Origin: Abelmoschus esculentus
Lineage: Eukaryota; Streptophyta; Magnoliopsida; Malvales; Malvaceae
Assembly (NCBI GenBank): GCA_035048815.1
Contig: JAUCBN010000016.1
Location: 8,362,501 to 8,426,500 of the forward strand
Length of the DNA stretch: 64,000 nucleotides
Reading direction: 5' to 3'
Below the pieces are notes generated by a model. It had not been told where the DNA came from, did no database searches, and was given only the letters and a program-made list of their open reading frames with translations. A program made the position numbers and the translations under genes. Below, one piece after another: positions 36,436-49,051 of the stretch; positions within the stretch are counted from its first letter, which is position 1, and every line of letters starts with the position of its first letter.

Positions 36436-37275
36436 GTACTCTCTTTCACTAATGCATTCTTGTATGCTATGTTGCTCCAACTCATTTTTTCTGTTTATTT
36501 TCCCTTGAAATACTTTTCAATTCATATCCAATGCAAATGCATATATGGGTACGAGATGTGACCCTCCAAGAATCCTCCAAACACATGGAAAAACTTTGAA
36601 AACTTGTACCCAAAACAGGTTTTGGTCACATGGAAAAACTCACACCGGCTGAAATAACTTGCTAGCTTTGTTGGTCGCTTCCTCGTTAAACATTTTGAAC
36701 ATGGGAAGAATTTGTTAACAGTGGGATTCTGGACATACGCAATAGAAGCGACCGCACAGGGCCCTTAAAAGGAAGGCCCCAAAATTTTGATAAACTACAT
36801 TCGTTAAATATCTTAATCTTGGAATTCATTATAAAATTTTTAAAAATACTCTTAAGAAATATGAATTATAATTGTTAAAATGTTATAATTTTTTTAAAAG
36901 GTGATAATTAATTATAGAATCTCGTTAATTATTCCTATTACGAACTATTGCTTCTATAAAATCAGTAGAATTTTAAAAAAACGTGATAGTAGCGATTGCA
37001 TAGGGCCCCTAAAATAGATAATTGTTTCTAAGGGTTATATTTTTAGAACTAGCAAGAGTTGTAGATAATTGCTTCTAAGGATCATATTTTTAGAACTAGC
37101 AAGGGTTGTAGATAATTGCTTATATAGGTCATATTTTAATAAATTACACAGCCCCCTAAAAAAATCTTTAAACCGTCCCTATTTGTTAATAATCAATAGG
37201 TAATCAAAATTTTAAAAGGAGCAGTCCCTTTTGCATTAAGCATGACATAACTTCTCCTGTATCAAACTGCTACGG
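36436..37275. repeat. Intron 13 with inserted repeats, including a 47-bp triplication
   Basis: Units of 47 bp starting TAGATAATTG lie at 37015, 37062 and 37109 (the last partial). CGCACAGGGCCC/GCATAGGGCCCC-like sequence occurs at about 36755 and 37000. The dispersed intronic repeat is present at 36541-36620. The intron ends in CTACGG rather than CTACAG. Confidence 0.6.
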
Positions 37276-37734
37276 TGGGATCCACCAGCTCTTGATCAAG
37301 TTGATGATGAGAAGATAGACCTAGTATTTCAGCCATTTACAGAGGATTTGGAACTCAGGATTCCTGAACAGGAAGACTGCAGGTGAGTATAACCTAGATC
37401 GTATCATTTTTCTTAAAATACTCTGTGCATATGTATATAGAGAGTATGGAGATATAGCCTTCCAAATACACGGAAATGCATAAAAGAACTCGAATATACT
37501 TTTCTTGGACACATACCTATAGGCTATATCAGACACATGTATGTGAGTTTGATAGGGTGTTACTCTGGGACCTTGAGTTCTCGTATGTCATAATATTGTC
37601 AGGACTCAGGATCTAGCTAAAAGGACTGATCTTTCTTTTCTGTTTTTTCATCTGGTATGTTATCCAAACAAAACTATAGGTGGGATGGAAAATACGAGAA
37701 CTCAGTATACGCGAAAACTACAGGCAACGAATGA

Positions 37735-40049
37735 TATGGATGAAGCACAATAAAAGTTCATGGCCTGGAGCTGCTTCTTTCTAGGAAACTCTCCAATCAC
37801 CATTGAAGAAATCTTAATACGTTAGATACCATGTTTTATTATCCATCTCAGTGTTCATTTTCTGTGTTTAACTATCAAACCTTCCCTCTTTGAATAAACG
37901 TTTTTATATCGCCCCTCATGAGTATGAAGCTTGCCGACATTTGATAAGAAAAGTATAGATCATATTAGTTTATCTATACTATTTGTTAACTTATTGAATT
38001 GGTGTCACGACTTCGTCAGGTATTAAATGACGTGGAAGTAAAAAATAAGAACTATATTGATTTATCAATATTATTTATTTTATATTGTCGATCGAATTGT
38101 ATTCAATGGTTAGTTGAGTACCAATTTAGTTAGAAAAAGATTTAAAACCATTTTAATGAAACAATGATAAATATTATTATAAGAGTATTTATGTCTTTTT
38201 ATATTCTAATATAATTTCTTTTATACTAAAACATAATATAGTAAATATAAATATAATAAGGGTAGCACGAGTCATATAGCCCTAATGATTAAAGAATGAT
38301 TGTTGTTTATAGAGGTCAAGAGTTTGAGCATCAATATTGTCAGCAGAGTGATTGAGCGATCAATATTCAATAGTTGAGAGTATACTCTAGAACAGATAAC
38401 ATTTTAATTTTAAGGATTAGAATTTTAGTTTAAGGTTTTAAGTGTAAAGGTTTAAAATTTAAGGATTGTCATTAAAATTTAAGGTTTATAAGTTAAAACC
38501 TAAATCCTAATTATATTACCCTAAAAACTAAACATCAACCTCTAAACCTTAAATTCTAATTCTAAACTCTAGTTTTAACTATTATCCTTAAATTCTAAAC
38601 GTGTACACAAACTTTTAAACCCTACACCCCTAAACTAAAATCTTGAATCCTAAAATTAACCTTAAATTCTAACTCTAAACCCTAATTCTAGTCACTATCT
38701 TTAAATTCTAAACTTTTACACATAAACTTCTAATCCTTATCTCCTAAACTAAAATCATAAATTCTATAATTAAGACAGTTACGAAAAAATTTATATAATA
38801 ATATACCTAATTAATTATGTTAGATATAATTTTCCCCCTCTTGTTGTAATCCCTTTCAGTTGATCAAATCTAGTAAATTTAACTGTTGGTCACCGCCAAT
38901 GACACGAGGGTCACTCCTCACTCAATCTCTTCTTTTAACATGTTTTATTCGTGTTTTTGTAAGTTTCTTTTTTATCAAAATAAAAGAATTCAGTTTCTCT
39001 CAAATTTTAACATTACTTTTATCGGACTACATGAAAATCTTTACTTAACCTAGTAGTTAAGTGTTGCATACCCTTTTATACTCTCCCCTAGGATTCTAAG
39101 TTTAATTCAACTTAGCATATAGAGCTTATTATACTTAAAATGAAATTTAGGGATTTCATTAAAAAAAATTAAGGATTAAATTATAAATTTTTAAAGTTTA
39201 TGGATATTTTGATTGTTAAAATGTAAATTCTAACAATACCAAAGATCAAATTATAAAATTTTGATAAATTATTGTTCGTTCAATGATTTGATGATCAAAA
39301 TAATTTTTTAATAATTAATATTAAAGATAAACTTCATAAATGTTCGTTAAACTTTGTTAAGAGGCTTGGACGATCAATAGAGATAATCAAGAGAGTAGTG
39401 AGTTGACCTTTGAATGATTATGATGAAAGCAATTGAAATTAAAAAATTGTACAATAATTTATAGTGGTTCGATTTTTAAACGAACTTTATTTTCATTACC
39501 TTAACTATTCACATTAATTTTTTTTCACATTATTTTTTTAGGTTAAAAAATAACCTTTACAAACTTTAAAAAGCTTATACTCCAAAATTTTATGAAACTT
39601 TCTTACAAGAGAACTTTATCAAATTGAGAAAAAAAAAAAACTCACAAAACAAATAAGTTTACAAGTTTAAGCTTTCATCCAGAATTATAAACATTTGAGC
39701 AGACATGATAATTTGTTTTACTAATGTTTTTAATTAAAAAATGATAATTTAAGTTTTAATATAATCTATACAAAGAACGTTGACAATATATTATTTATTC
39801 CATGACTATTTGAAGATGTCTTTTAAATTCTCTTATGGCTTCATGACAGTTATTAATTGTAAGGGATTTTATTTTCAACCATAAATATAATTTTTAGTTC
39901 GTTGATATTGATACGTGACTTTTGATATCGTTGTTTGTCTTAAATAAAAAAAATCGTTGAACATTTAATACATAGAGTATTAGAATTTGTTAAAATTTAT
40001 GACTAAAGTTATATCAATACATAATTTAACTACTAAAATTTGTTAAAAG
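37735..40049. other. Intergenic AT-rich sequence
   Basis: It begins with the 3' flank of the CHY1-like gene. About 38400-38770 is a run of degenerate AAACCCTAAA/TTTAAGG words, first in one and then the other orientation, resembling decayed telomere-like or satellite sequence. From 38830 to 40049 it is AT-rich sequence with no recognisable gene. A short frame at 38860-39048 matches nothing I know. Confidence 0.4.
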
Positions 40050-40242
40050 GGCAAAATTTGGAGGATATTGTACTCTCAATTATTTATTGAGTAAGTAGGG
40101 ATCTCAAAGGTTATTTGGGGATCTAGGCCATTTATTACAATGTAGCTGGGGAAACGCCATCTACAGGTGCGTTGGAGCATTTTATTGACATCCGGCTCAT
40201 TGTTGGCTCACTGTTAAGCCTGTAATAGCCGTAGAAGATGGT

Positions 40243-40260
40243 CGCCACCTCGAGGTGGCG
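40243..40260. repeat. 18-bp perfect GC-rich palindrome
   Basis: CGCCACCTCGAGGTGGCG inside the left TIR. The right TIR has a diverged counterpart (GCCACCTCGAGATGG) near 43006. Confidence 0.9.
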
Positions 40261-40384
40261 TTGGGGTGTGTTGTATGGCCAGTTTGCATGCATGTACAAA
40301 GCAGGTCGCCACTTGCAAATGGCGATGCCATTGTGCATGCCCCATGCACACCCGTTAGCTTTTCTTTTTATATTATAATATATA

Positions 40385-40643
40385 CTCTCTCTGTCTCAAA
40401 AATAGTGTTTTTTTATTGACTTTTTTGGGGTCAAACTTTTGGAATTTTGACTATTGATTATTTAAAATTTATTATTGATAAAGATATGAAAAATATATTT
40501 TAAAAACCTCTAATTGAGTAGATTTCAAATATATTTTTTATAAAATTTAATTATTTAAAATATTTAATATAATTATAGTCTAAGTTTAAAAAATTTGACT
40601 TTCAAAACGTCAATAAAAGACATTATTTGTGGGACGGAGGGAG
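40385..40643. mobile_element. Stowaway-type MITE, 259 bp
   Basis: Starts CTCTCTCTGTCTCAAAAATA and ends ..GGGACGGAGGGAG, the Stowaway terminal repeat (CTCCCTCCGTCCC), flanked by TA on both sides. It is nested inside the 40050-43255 element. Confidence 0.9.
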
Positions 40644-40901
40644 TATATATATAACTTTGGTAATTTTTAGACATCCTCAAACGATTGAAAATTTTGAAGC
40701 CAATTCTCTCTGTTCTCAATTTCTGCAAGGGAAAAACATTGTAGGGGTGTGTCGAAACTCAACTCTGAAGAAGAAATTTACGTTCAAGAAATCTAGTAAG
40801 ATTGGTTATGTTGATGATGATAATTTAAATTTGTTTATTATTTTTTGTTTTTATGCTATTTTTATGAACAATATTTATTATTTTTATGAATATGTAGTTA
40901 T

Positions 40902-41229
40902 AATGTGTTCTACAAATCATCTTGATACCGAGAATCTTGTTGGTCGATGGGGAGAATCGCTTGATGATTTTAGCGATGATGACGAAAATATTGTACCACT
41001 AACTGAAGATGATGACGTAAATTTACTCGATCCGGATGATGTCCAAACTATTTTGACAAATGTGAATAAAGGGCAAGTTGTGAATGTTGAAGATGATGTA
41101 TGGGAAGCCGCTGTCGCTAAACTTAGTATGAAAAATGATCCACCTGCTTGGGGTTACCTTGAACCAGAGCTCGAGCCAATGCAACCTATTTACCCATCTT
41201 ACGAGCCAATATATATAAGAAATAAATAA
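40902..41229 (+). CDS. Acidic ORF of unknown function inside the transposon
   Basis: The open frame extends back to 40627, but the part before 40902 overlaps the MITE end and has unlikely composition. From the ATG at 40902 it encodes about 109 residues, rich in Asp and Glu (SLDDFSDDDENIV, TEDDDVNLLDPDD) and ending with a Pro-rich segment (EPELEPMQPIYPSYEP). I do not recognise a family. It is probably an exon of a captured or element-borne gene. Its 3' end lies just beyond the remnant on the other strand, in tail-to-tail layout. Confidence 0.35.
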
Positions 41230-42288
41230 TTAGTAAAAAATGGATTACAATACCTGATTTTTTCCAATAGTTTGAATTTTCATTCTTATATCTCTAACAT
41301 TGTTATGTACAACACCCGCATTCCTCAACTTATATCGCCATCTGTAAATATAAAATATATATAAATTAAATCAACATAAAAGTTATATATGACCACTTTT
41401 AATTACAATATTACCTTCCAGCCAGCGGGAATTCCATATATACCGGAGCTTCGATAATTGAAGTTAAATAAGCAATCTATACCATGCCCAAGACTGCAAT
41501 AAGATTTGACACCCTCATATCTGAATTTTTTCTCCCCAACTATTATTACGGTCTTACATATTTCATGGTATAAGAAACACAATATTGCAGATCTCCAACT
41601 GTAGTTAGCAACTGTGCTCAAATCAGCTAACATTGGCAGGTACTATGTGTGAACCAAATTACTAGATGTATCTGGCATTAAAATCCCACCAATGATTTGC
41701 ATGATATATGCTTTAGTTGTAAAAACAATTTTTTCATGACTAGAGCTCTCAGTTACAAAAAAATCATTTTGTAATCATAAAATTCTTAAACGAAGACCGT
41801 TTACACATTCATCTAGAGGAATTTTGTCAAGATATTGCATGCAAATATCAGCTACTCGATAATTATTGTGTCTCACCAATGGATTCCCATTAATTGGGAC
41901 ACCTAGCTGTACAGCTACATCTTCAAGAGTTATTGTACACTCACCAAATGAAAAATGAAAAGTGTGTGTCTTGGGTCTCCAACGTTCAAGCAAACCAGTG
42001 ATCAACAGAGGTACAATCTTAAAACCACGAAGGAAAGAAGCATTATAAAAATCGGAAAGCTGTAAATATTGAACTATTGCTTCCAAAGGTTCTTTGATCT
42101 TCACTCCTCTACGACGAATAGTATGCTCGAAACTCTATTAAAATTGAGTATATTTAATTAATTAAGGTATTAAAAATAACAAGATAACACATAATAAATT
42201 TTGTAAATAATTTAATTACTTCTTCATCATGAATATGAGATGAAATATGTTCGTGGTCACGATATAATAGGACTCCTTTAGACGTCAT
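41225..42288 (-). pseudogene. Plant mobile domain (MAIN-like) gene remnant
   Basis: Exon 1 (42288-42220) encodes MTSKGVLLYRDHEHIS.., and a GT-AG intron leads to exon 2 from 42134. Exon 2 reads LLERWRPKTHTFHFSFGEC and ITLEDVAVQLGVPINGNP, the hallmark of the plant mobile domain (PMD) seen in MAIN-like proteins and in plant transposons. Further PMD blocks follow past stop codons: IIGGILMPDTSSNLVHT, then YSWRSAILCFLYHEIC (41640-41560), then RWRYKLRNAGVV near 41340. Stops at about 41775 and 41645 break the frame. PMD proteins are linked to transposon silencing and meristem maintenance in Arabidopsis. Here it is a passenger or former domesticated gene of the element. Confidence 0.75.
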
Positions 42289-43255
42289 TTTCAAATAATC
42301 TATAAAATAAAGAAGATAAAAAATAGACAATATTATATTCGAATTAAATACATAATTAAATACCTTAAACATTCAATTAATTAAACAATACATTAATAAA
42401 TTACACAATAAAATTAAAATTACATAATAAAATAAACAAACTAAAAATGATCATTAAAAACATAACATAAAAATAAATATTAATCCATAAAAATAAAAAT
42501 ACCTTCGAATTCTTCAAATTTACGTAAAAATCTTCAACACCAACTCAAATTTCTCTCGTGCAAACACACTCCTCTACTCATTAAAATTATAATTACATAA
42601 TAACATAAATAAAATAAAAACGATCATTAAAAACATAACATAAAAATAAATATCAATCCATAAAAATAAAAATAAAAATACCTTCGAATTCTTCAAGTTT
42701 ACGTAAAAATCTTCAACACCCACTCAAATTTCTCTCGTGCAAACACACTCCTCTACTCAACTTAAATCTTCAACACCTACCTAAACCCTATATATAAACT
42801 GATATTCGAATCAGGCTTTTCAATAATACACCTTGTTTAGCCATCACATGAAGGCCCTGCATGCATGCAACATGCCAACGCCATTTGCAAGTGGCGACCT
42901 GCCATCTCTCACAGCGCTGAATGCACTAAATGCGTTGAAGAATCCACTGCAGCACTGATTTTCACCGTTCAGTGCAACACTGATTTTCACTGTTTACACA
43001 ATGCCACCTCGAGATGGTGACACTAAATTCTTTCATACATGCCTCATACATGCCACGCTGACATCTTTTACATGGCTCAACCACGGCTCAATGGTTGAGC
43101 TAAATATAATAAACTTAATATAAAATGCTCCAACGCTACCTGCAAGTGGCGTTTTCACAGCTACACTGTAACGAACGGCCTAAATCCCCAAATAACCTTT
43201 GGGGATCCCTATTTACCCAAAATAATTGGGAGGACAATATCCTCCAAATTTTGCC

Positions 43256-43760
43256 TAAAAGTTTTATGGTGCTTACAATTTAACCGTTATTTTTTTAAAA
43301 CTTACGATATAACCATTTAAATTTTTAATTATTTTCATTAAGCTTACCCATAAAATATTGTAACAGAGTATTGTGTTTCCATTCTTCCTCTCTTGATGGT
43401 CTGTAATTGAAGCTTTAGGAAGACACGATTGACAAAGGAGGGGAAACGAGGTGTAGGAAATTAGTTTATTTTACTGACCATTAAGGTGGTGACAAAAGTC
43501 GACGTCTTATTGGAAGGATAATTTATTAAAGAAAATAGATATTAATTGATCATATTAGTATTATTTAGAAGAAATCAACGAGAATAATTTTAATGAAAAT
43601 GAATTATATAATAAATTTTAAAGTTTAATGATTAAAATAAAAATTATAAAAAATTTGATGATTATTTTTAATTTATCTTAATATTAAAAATTCCTTTAAA
43701 ATTTAGTGAGAATATAAAAAAAATGTTAAATTGATTTGACTTAACATGTTTCTTTGATAA
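43256..43760. other. AT-rich spacer, nothing recognised
   Basis: Flanking DNA of the TIR element, with no coding sequence or repeat signature found. Confidence 0.4.
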
Positions 43761-45444
43761 AATTAAAGTTATTTCATTCATGTAAAAGAATCATCAATCT
43801 ATGCATAATTTAAAATCAATCATATAAAAAATCTACAAACATGAACCCACCGAACACAAACCCAAGCTTGTCGAACTATTTCTTCCACTTTCTTCAACAT
43901 CTCTTATTTTATAACCTTGCCAAAGCAGTAACCATATTAATGAAACATCCATAAACATAAACCCACCGAACACAAACCTTTATAACACTTTTCGATAAAA
44001 GCAAACCCACAAGACTGAACAACCGATACAAACCATAAACTGTCTAGTGGTCCCCGATACACCACTTCAAACACCATCACAAACTAACTTTAGCCGAGGT
44101 ATATCCAACTTAACACCTTATAAACCCAACATGTACACTTTCCCCCTTTATAGTACAACCAAACCTCTCAAGGTCACAACAATTCATGATTCAAACCCAT
44201 GATACCACAACTCCCATACTAATATACATATCATATTTTGCTTTCCATCTTGACCCCATTACTCTTAACGGAAAAAAACCCCAGATCGGTCACAACCCCC
44301 CATCTAACCGCACAATAACTATACTCATGTAATTAATTTTTTCCACTAACATGACAATAAAACATCTTTTCCACAAAACAATTTCATATTACTCAGAAAA
44401 ACACCAACTCGCCTTACTCTACATAACATACTGCAACCTTCTTACAACCACTAAACCCTAACTAGAAAGAATCCGCAAAACTCAACCTTACCTTTAGTAA
44501 TGACCAACTCAAACTAACCATAACTCAAGGTATTTCTCTCGGTTTTAAACATTCACAACTCTGAGCTCAACCACTCATTCATCATCCAAGACTACCCCCT
44601 AACCAAAAGGGTAGCTTGCCCACTACACATCCAGCTCAACACCAAAAGAAAGCCCTTTCAACCTTTTTTCTCACACCTTCACCCTAAAAGAACCAATCAC
44701 ACTCCACTTATATCCTCAAAGAGTTACTCACAAGTGTGAACAAATGTATGCATGATTTCATGTATGCCCTCATAAATATCTATGCAAGTGCATGTGCATG
44801 TAAATACAATTTCTAATGTCATGCTCAAGAATGTATGCATGTCCTACATTATCTATAGATATATACATATATGTGCTCTTACTCTATGCATGGTTATTAT
44901 TCACACTTACAAATAACATCCTCAATTCCCACAATATGAACTACCAACTCGCTAACCACTCTCAAGTCAGATTAGCAATAGTCGTACCAGCTTTAGCAGA
45001 CTGAAATACACCCGAAAGAACAGTACAACACCCTAAACTGACCTCCCTGCCTAACTGAAGGCACATTCACGGAGGAGGAGGAAGAAATTATTCTTCCCTA
45101 GCAGTCGTTTCATCCTCAATCTTGACCATCAATGTTCATACCAACACTACCTCGTAACTTACGTCTCAGAAGCATATTCCAAAAACTTTAAATATAAAAT
45201 TAAACATATAGTATCAATACATATTAGACTTACATTCGGGCAAGATTCAATGGAAAAACTGTAGAACACCTAAAAATGTGTTGGCATTGGCAATATGTAA
45301 CCGATAATCCTTTTTAACCATCATCATTCAAGTTCAACCATCATGTATAGATATTCAACAAGTTAACATCATATCATGCTCAATCACACACATTTAGCAA
45401 ACTAATCATTCACTTAGCAAACCGACTACATACTTTATTAACAT
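43761..45444 (-). mobile_element. Probable internal leader region of Ty3 element W2, truncated
   Basis: It lies immediately inside the primer-binding site at 45445-45457 and so should be the untranslated leader and start of gag on the minus strand. It is CA-rich with repeated AAACCCACCGAACACAAACC-like words (about 43848 and 43960). No intact gag frame is visible and no second LTR is found to the left, so the element is cut off around 43760. Confidence 0.4.
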
Positions 45445-48400
45445 GGCTCTGATACCATCAAATGTAACCCCCTTAACCCGATCTAGACGAAACCGACACT
45501 AATGGGTTACACGAGGAATATCGAACCAAACCCGCAAGGGTCCGATTCAATAAACAACCCTGAAAACCGTTATATATTTTTAATTTTTATTTATTTTAAA
45601 CTAGATGCACATTTATATTCCTATGTAAGACGGGTTCAAGCAAAAAAAAAATGAAGTTAATCAAACCACAATTTATCATTCAATTAACGCGTACATAACT
45701 AGGGACCAAAACGTAAATATTTTGATTACAAACATCAACCAGAAATTTAATCTACCATAATTCAATTAAATATACATAGCATACTCACAATAAAATTCAG
45801 ATCAATCAGAGCATCATAGCATCACCAATTTCACATTTTATTGATTAGGGACCTAAATGTAAAATAGGTAAAAATCTTGGTTCTACATCTATCCTTGTTT
45901 AATTGAGATGAAATTAAGTTAATATCTTACCTTACGGTATTATAACAGCTCAACATGGTATACATAGCATCTATATTCGATTGTGAGAAAATATTCGGTC
46001 TAACGTGTATTCACAAAACTAAAATTATATTATTTGGTTAGGGGTATTGATACTTTTATTCCTGGTATCGATACCTTTACGTTAAATAATCAAATTAAGC
46101 CTTTCGAAAGTTAATGATATCGATACCACCTTAGGTGGTATCTAAACAGATGTGTCCAGTGGCATAATTACACCGAATCACCATTCAATGTTGCCCCTTT
46201 TTAAGCCTTGGGGTATCGATACCCCCTGTCCAAAAACACTAATTCGAACATGTTAAAGGGGTTTCTTCCACTCAAACACAACCATTAATCATCCACAACT
46301 ATATGCATAATTCCTAAGCATAAAAACAACATAAACCATACCAACATTAACATCAAGAATCTCAAATAACCTATAGGCATGCTTTCTAAAATATGGTTAG
46401 AAACAAGGATGTTCATGCTTGTGCAAGTGTGCATGCTTTCCATGTTAAGGCTTAAGGCAAAGAACAATCGTGTATAGGTATGCTTTAAGCAATCAAAAGT
46501 AACCTCATAGTTTATCAACCAATAGTCAAGCATTATAATGTCTTATTACAAAGCTTCAAACTAACCAAACACACTCTCATATGGGTTTCGATTTACACAT
46601 TGCTAAGCCCCAACTTATTTGCCAAATCATACCAAAATTTTGTAGTCTTTTCCCTTGATCCTTTTTCTCCAAATGAAGCTTCAAATTTCTTTAATTTTCT
46701 GCAAAGATGAAAAGAGAGCTTAAGCACAACATGCTTAGTGAGGAAGCTCTAGCAAGGTCATCTATGCAACAATTTTAAAACCATATTTAAATCGTAGTTG
46801 CAATGCAACGCTAAATCATGCATGCTTAATATTTCATGTTCATGTTCATAAAACCAAAGTTTTTTTCTTGAGTATGTTCAACATTATCAATACATTATAT
46901 GAATGATGCACAATGTTCTCTTTTAATCCATGTATGCATATTGGCTTCTAATGATCACTTATTGTGAACCTTAAGTTCACCGAATACACGGATCCATTAT
47001 TAGAGACCATTAGTCTCATCATGATACAAAGTTACCATTGACATGACACGAAGTCACCATTATTAGCTCTACCACGTACGGTTAGACACATAGTTACCCT
47101 TGTTACGTGTAGGCGGCTCTACCATACACGATCGGACACAAAGTCACCCTTGTTACGTATAGGCAATATTCTTTATTCTCAATAATATTTATAGTGCACT
47201 CAAAGACAATTCTAATGACATATCATTCGTATTCGAGTCTAAAGTTAGTGTCACTAAGCCAATATCATATTCCAATATGCATGATAATTTGCTGCTCATA
47301 ATGCATGCATAATGTGTTCAATAAATGAACCAAATGTCATACACAATGGTACCATCATATGTAAGGAAAATAACCATATTATATTCCAATTCATTTTCAA
47401 CTCATAATGCATCCATAATGTGTTCAATAAATGAAACGAAAGTTATGCCCAATGGCACCGTTAATTGTAAGGCAAATAACCATACATTATTCCAATTCAT
47501 TTTTCTCATTTCCATAACCATGGATGCCTTTGTAAACCATGCATTTCTATCAAGTATCACATGTATGCATCATTTAAAAATCATACTTATGCATTTCCAA
47601 AAATCTCTTTGAATCATCAACATAATGCCATTATCGAAAATAACCGAAACTCATAATATTGCATCAAAATCATCTACTTTACTTACTCTTGAACTATGGA
47701 AAGTTTTCACACTATTCCATAGCCCCCAAAACAGAACAAAACCAATGTGATTTGCTTTAAGTCCGAAAACACTCACCGACAAGCGAAACGAGCGCTCGTC
47801 GATACTCTGATGGCAACGCCAATGCACCAACCACTTAAGCACCTTCTTGCACTACCTCTATATCATTAAAAACAGAGCATATTCACATCATAACATGCTC
47901 AAACCAACAGCCACATCAAACCTCCACAAAACTACCGAAAACTTAGCCGAAAAGATCGAAAACTAAGTCGAAACGCATCCGAACAACATCAGCCCAAAAC
48001 CTAATGATTCTAACATCTAATCCACTTCAATTTTGAACCAAAAATACATCCAAACCATCCTTATACCTCCAGCAACATTAAAACACCTAAAACAGCCCCT
48101 AAAACAACTAAAAATCACTTTAAAACAACACCGATTACATTATTCCCGGATTAAATTAATGTGCCATCAATTCAAGACTCATTTAATCATTTAATTTACA
48201 TAATAACATAATTAAATCAAACTAATTACAACATTAATTAAGATCTAAAAAGATTTCACAAAACTCCTCATAAAATTATTAGATCCAGAATTAAAAACAT
48301 AAATCAAGTTTCACTTATTGATTAGCAAGCTAATACTTGGGAATTTCAATAAAGAACCTTAGAAAAAAGATTAAAATTCAGCAAGTTACCTTTAAGATTT

Positions 48401-49051
48401 ACTCCACCAAAAAGATGAGAAATCATCTCCTTGATTTCTTAAAAATGAATGTTGATTTTATAAAATTGATGAATAGGCTTTATAGAGAATGAAAAGATGA
48501 ATAAAATGAAATAAATCTTGTTAAAAATGATGAAGAAATCAACAAGTAATTAAATAAATTTGAAGAAGAAGATTGAGAGAAAATGGAGAGAAAATCATGA
48601 GAGAAAAGATTAGAAAATAAGTGGTTATGAGAGAAAATAAAATTATCATCTTTTTAAAACTATTTAAAAACAATTTTGGTGAATAAATCATTAATTAAAA
48701 ATAAATTGGGTTTATGGTCGTCTAAGGATTCTAAGTATAACTTGCTTTCTAATTTAATCACTAAAAATGCCCATTTTCGAAAATCACCAATAAACCACCA
48801 AATCTTTTTCCAAAATTACAATTTGGTCACTAGTACATAATTAAACTTAATTATAAATCAAATTGAACTTCAAATAATATTCCTTTAATTTTAAAACATC
48901 ATTTTAATATTTCTAAACCATTTCCCAAAATTACTACTTGTCCGATTAGAATATTATTATTTTAATTTTCCCGGAATAACGAATCAAAGAACTCGATTCG
49001 AATTCCCTAAACCATCCCTCAAACTACGAACCCTAAGATCGGGATGTTACA
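45445..49051 (-). mobile_element. 5' LTR (3.6 kb) and primer-binding site of Ty3 element W2
   Basis: GGCTCTGATACCA (45445-45457) is a perfect reverse complement of the tRNA-Met primer-binding site. Five bases on, the LTR runs from TGTAACCCCC (45463) to GGGATGTTACA (49051), giving TGTAAC/GTTACA termini. A 3.6-kb LTR fits Tekay/Del chromoviruses. Several GGTATCGATACC-type palindromes lie at 46030-46230. It contains no genes; its small open frames (46285-46533, 47325-47612) look incidental. The right end abuts the satellite array. Confidence 0.75.

Larger units (their letters stand above)
22028..37734 (+). pseudogene. 3-hydroxyisobutyryl-CoA hydrolase-like gene (CHY1 family), 15 exons, probably inactivated
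   Basis: The family hydrolyses 3-hydroxyisobutyryl-CoA in valine catabolism (crotonase fold; the Arabidopsis member is peroxisomal). Exons: 22028-22060, 22160-22243, 22368-22436, 22535-22597, 22876-22949, 23039-23122, 23213-23297, 23383-23468, 35296-35417, 35546-35606, 35712-35810, 36201-36302, 36394-36435, 37276-37382, 37680-37734. Landmarks are RIITLNRPRHLN, FSAGGDLK and GISMGGGA (oxyanion hole) and ATPEASIGFHVDCGFSY (catalytic acidic region). About 388 residues are encoded, normal for the family. Three lesions are seen: one base missing at the exon 4/5 junction (exon 5 is 74 nt where 75 are needed), an in-frame TGA at 23102-23104, and GG instead of AG before exon 14 (37274-37275). The C-terminus ends TGNE with no obvious peroxisomal signal. 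Exons 9-13 look clean, so loss may be recent. Confidence 0.85.
40050..43255. mobile_element. Long-TIR DNA transposon carrying host-derived coding sequence (Pack-MULE-like)
   Basis: The left end GGCAAAATTTGGAGGATATT and the reverse complement of the right end are the same, and similarity continues for more than 100 bp (to the ..TAGCTG.G.AAACGCCA segment). Patchy matches (GTCGCCACTTGCAAATGGCG) continue to about 40360 and from 42860. Flanking TAAAAG at 40044-40049 and 43256-43261 is a 6-bp direct repeat, shorter than the 9 bp normal for Mutator elements, so the superfamily is uncertain. Inside are an acidic ORF (plus strand), a plant-mobile-domain gene remnant (minus strand) and a Stowaway MITE. 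There is no transposase. Confidence 0.75.

Noticed and set aside
38400..38770. Interstitial telomere repeat
   Set aside because: AAACCCTAAA-like words are present but not in regular (TTTAGGG)n register; better called degenerate repeat.
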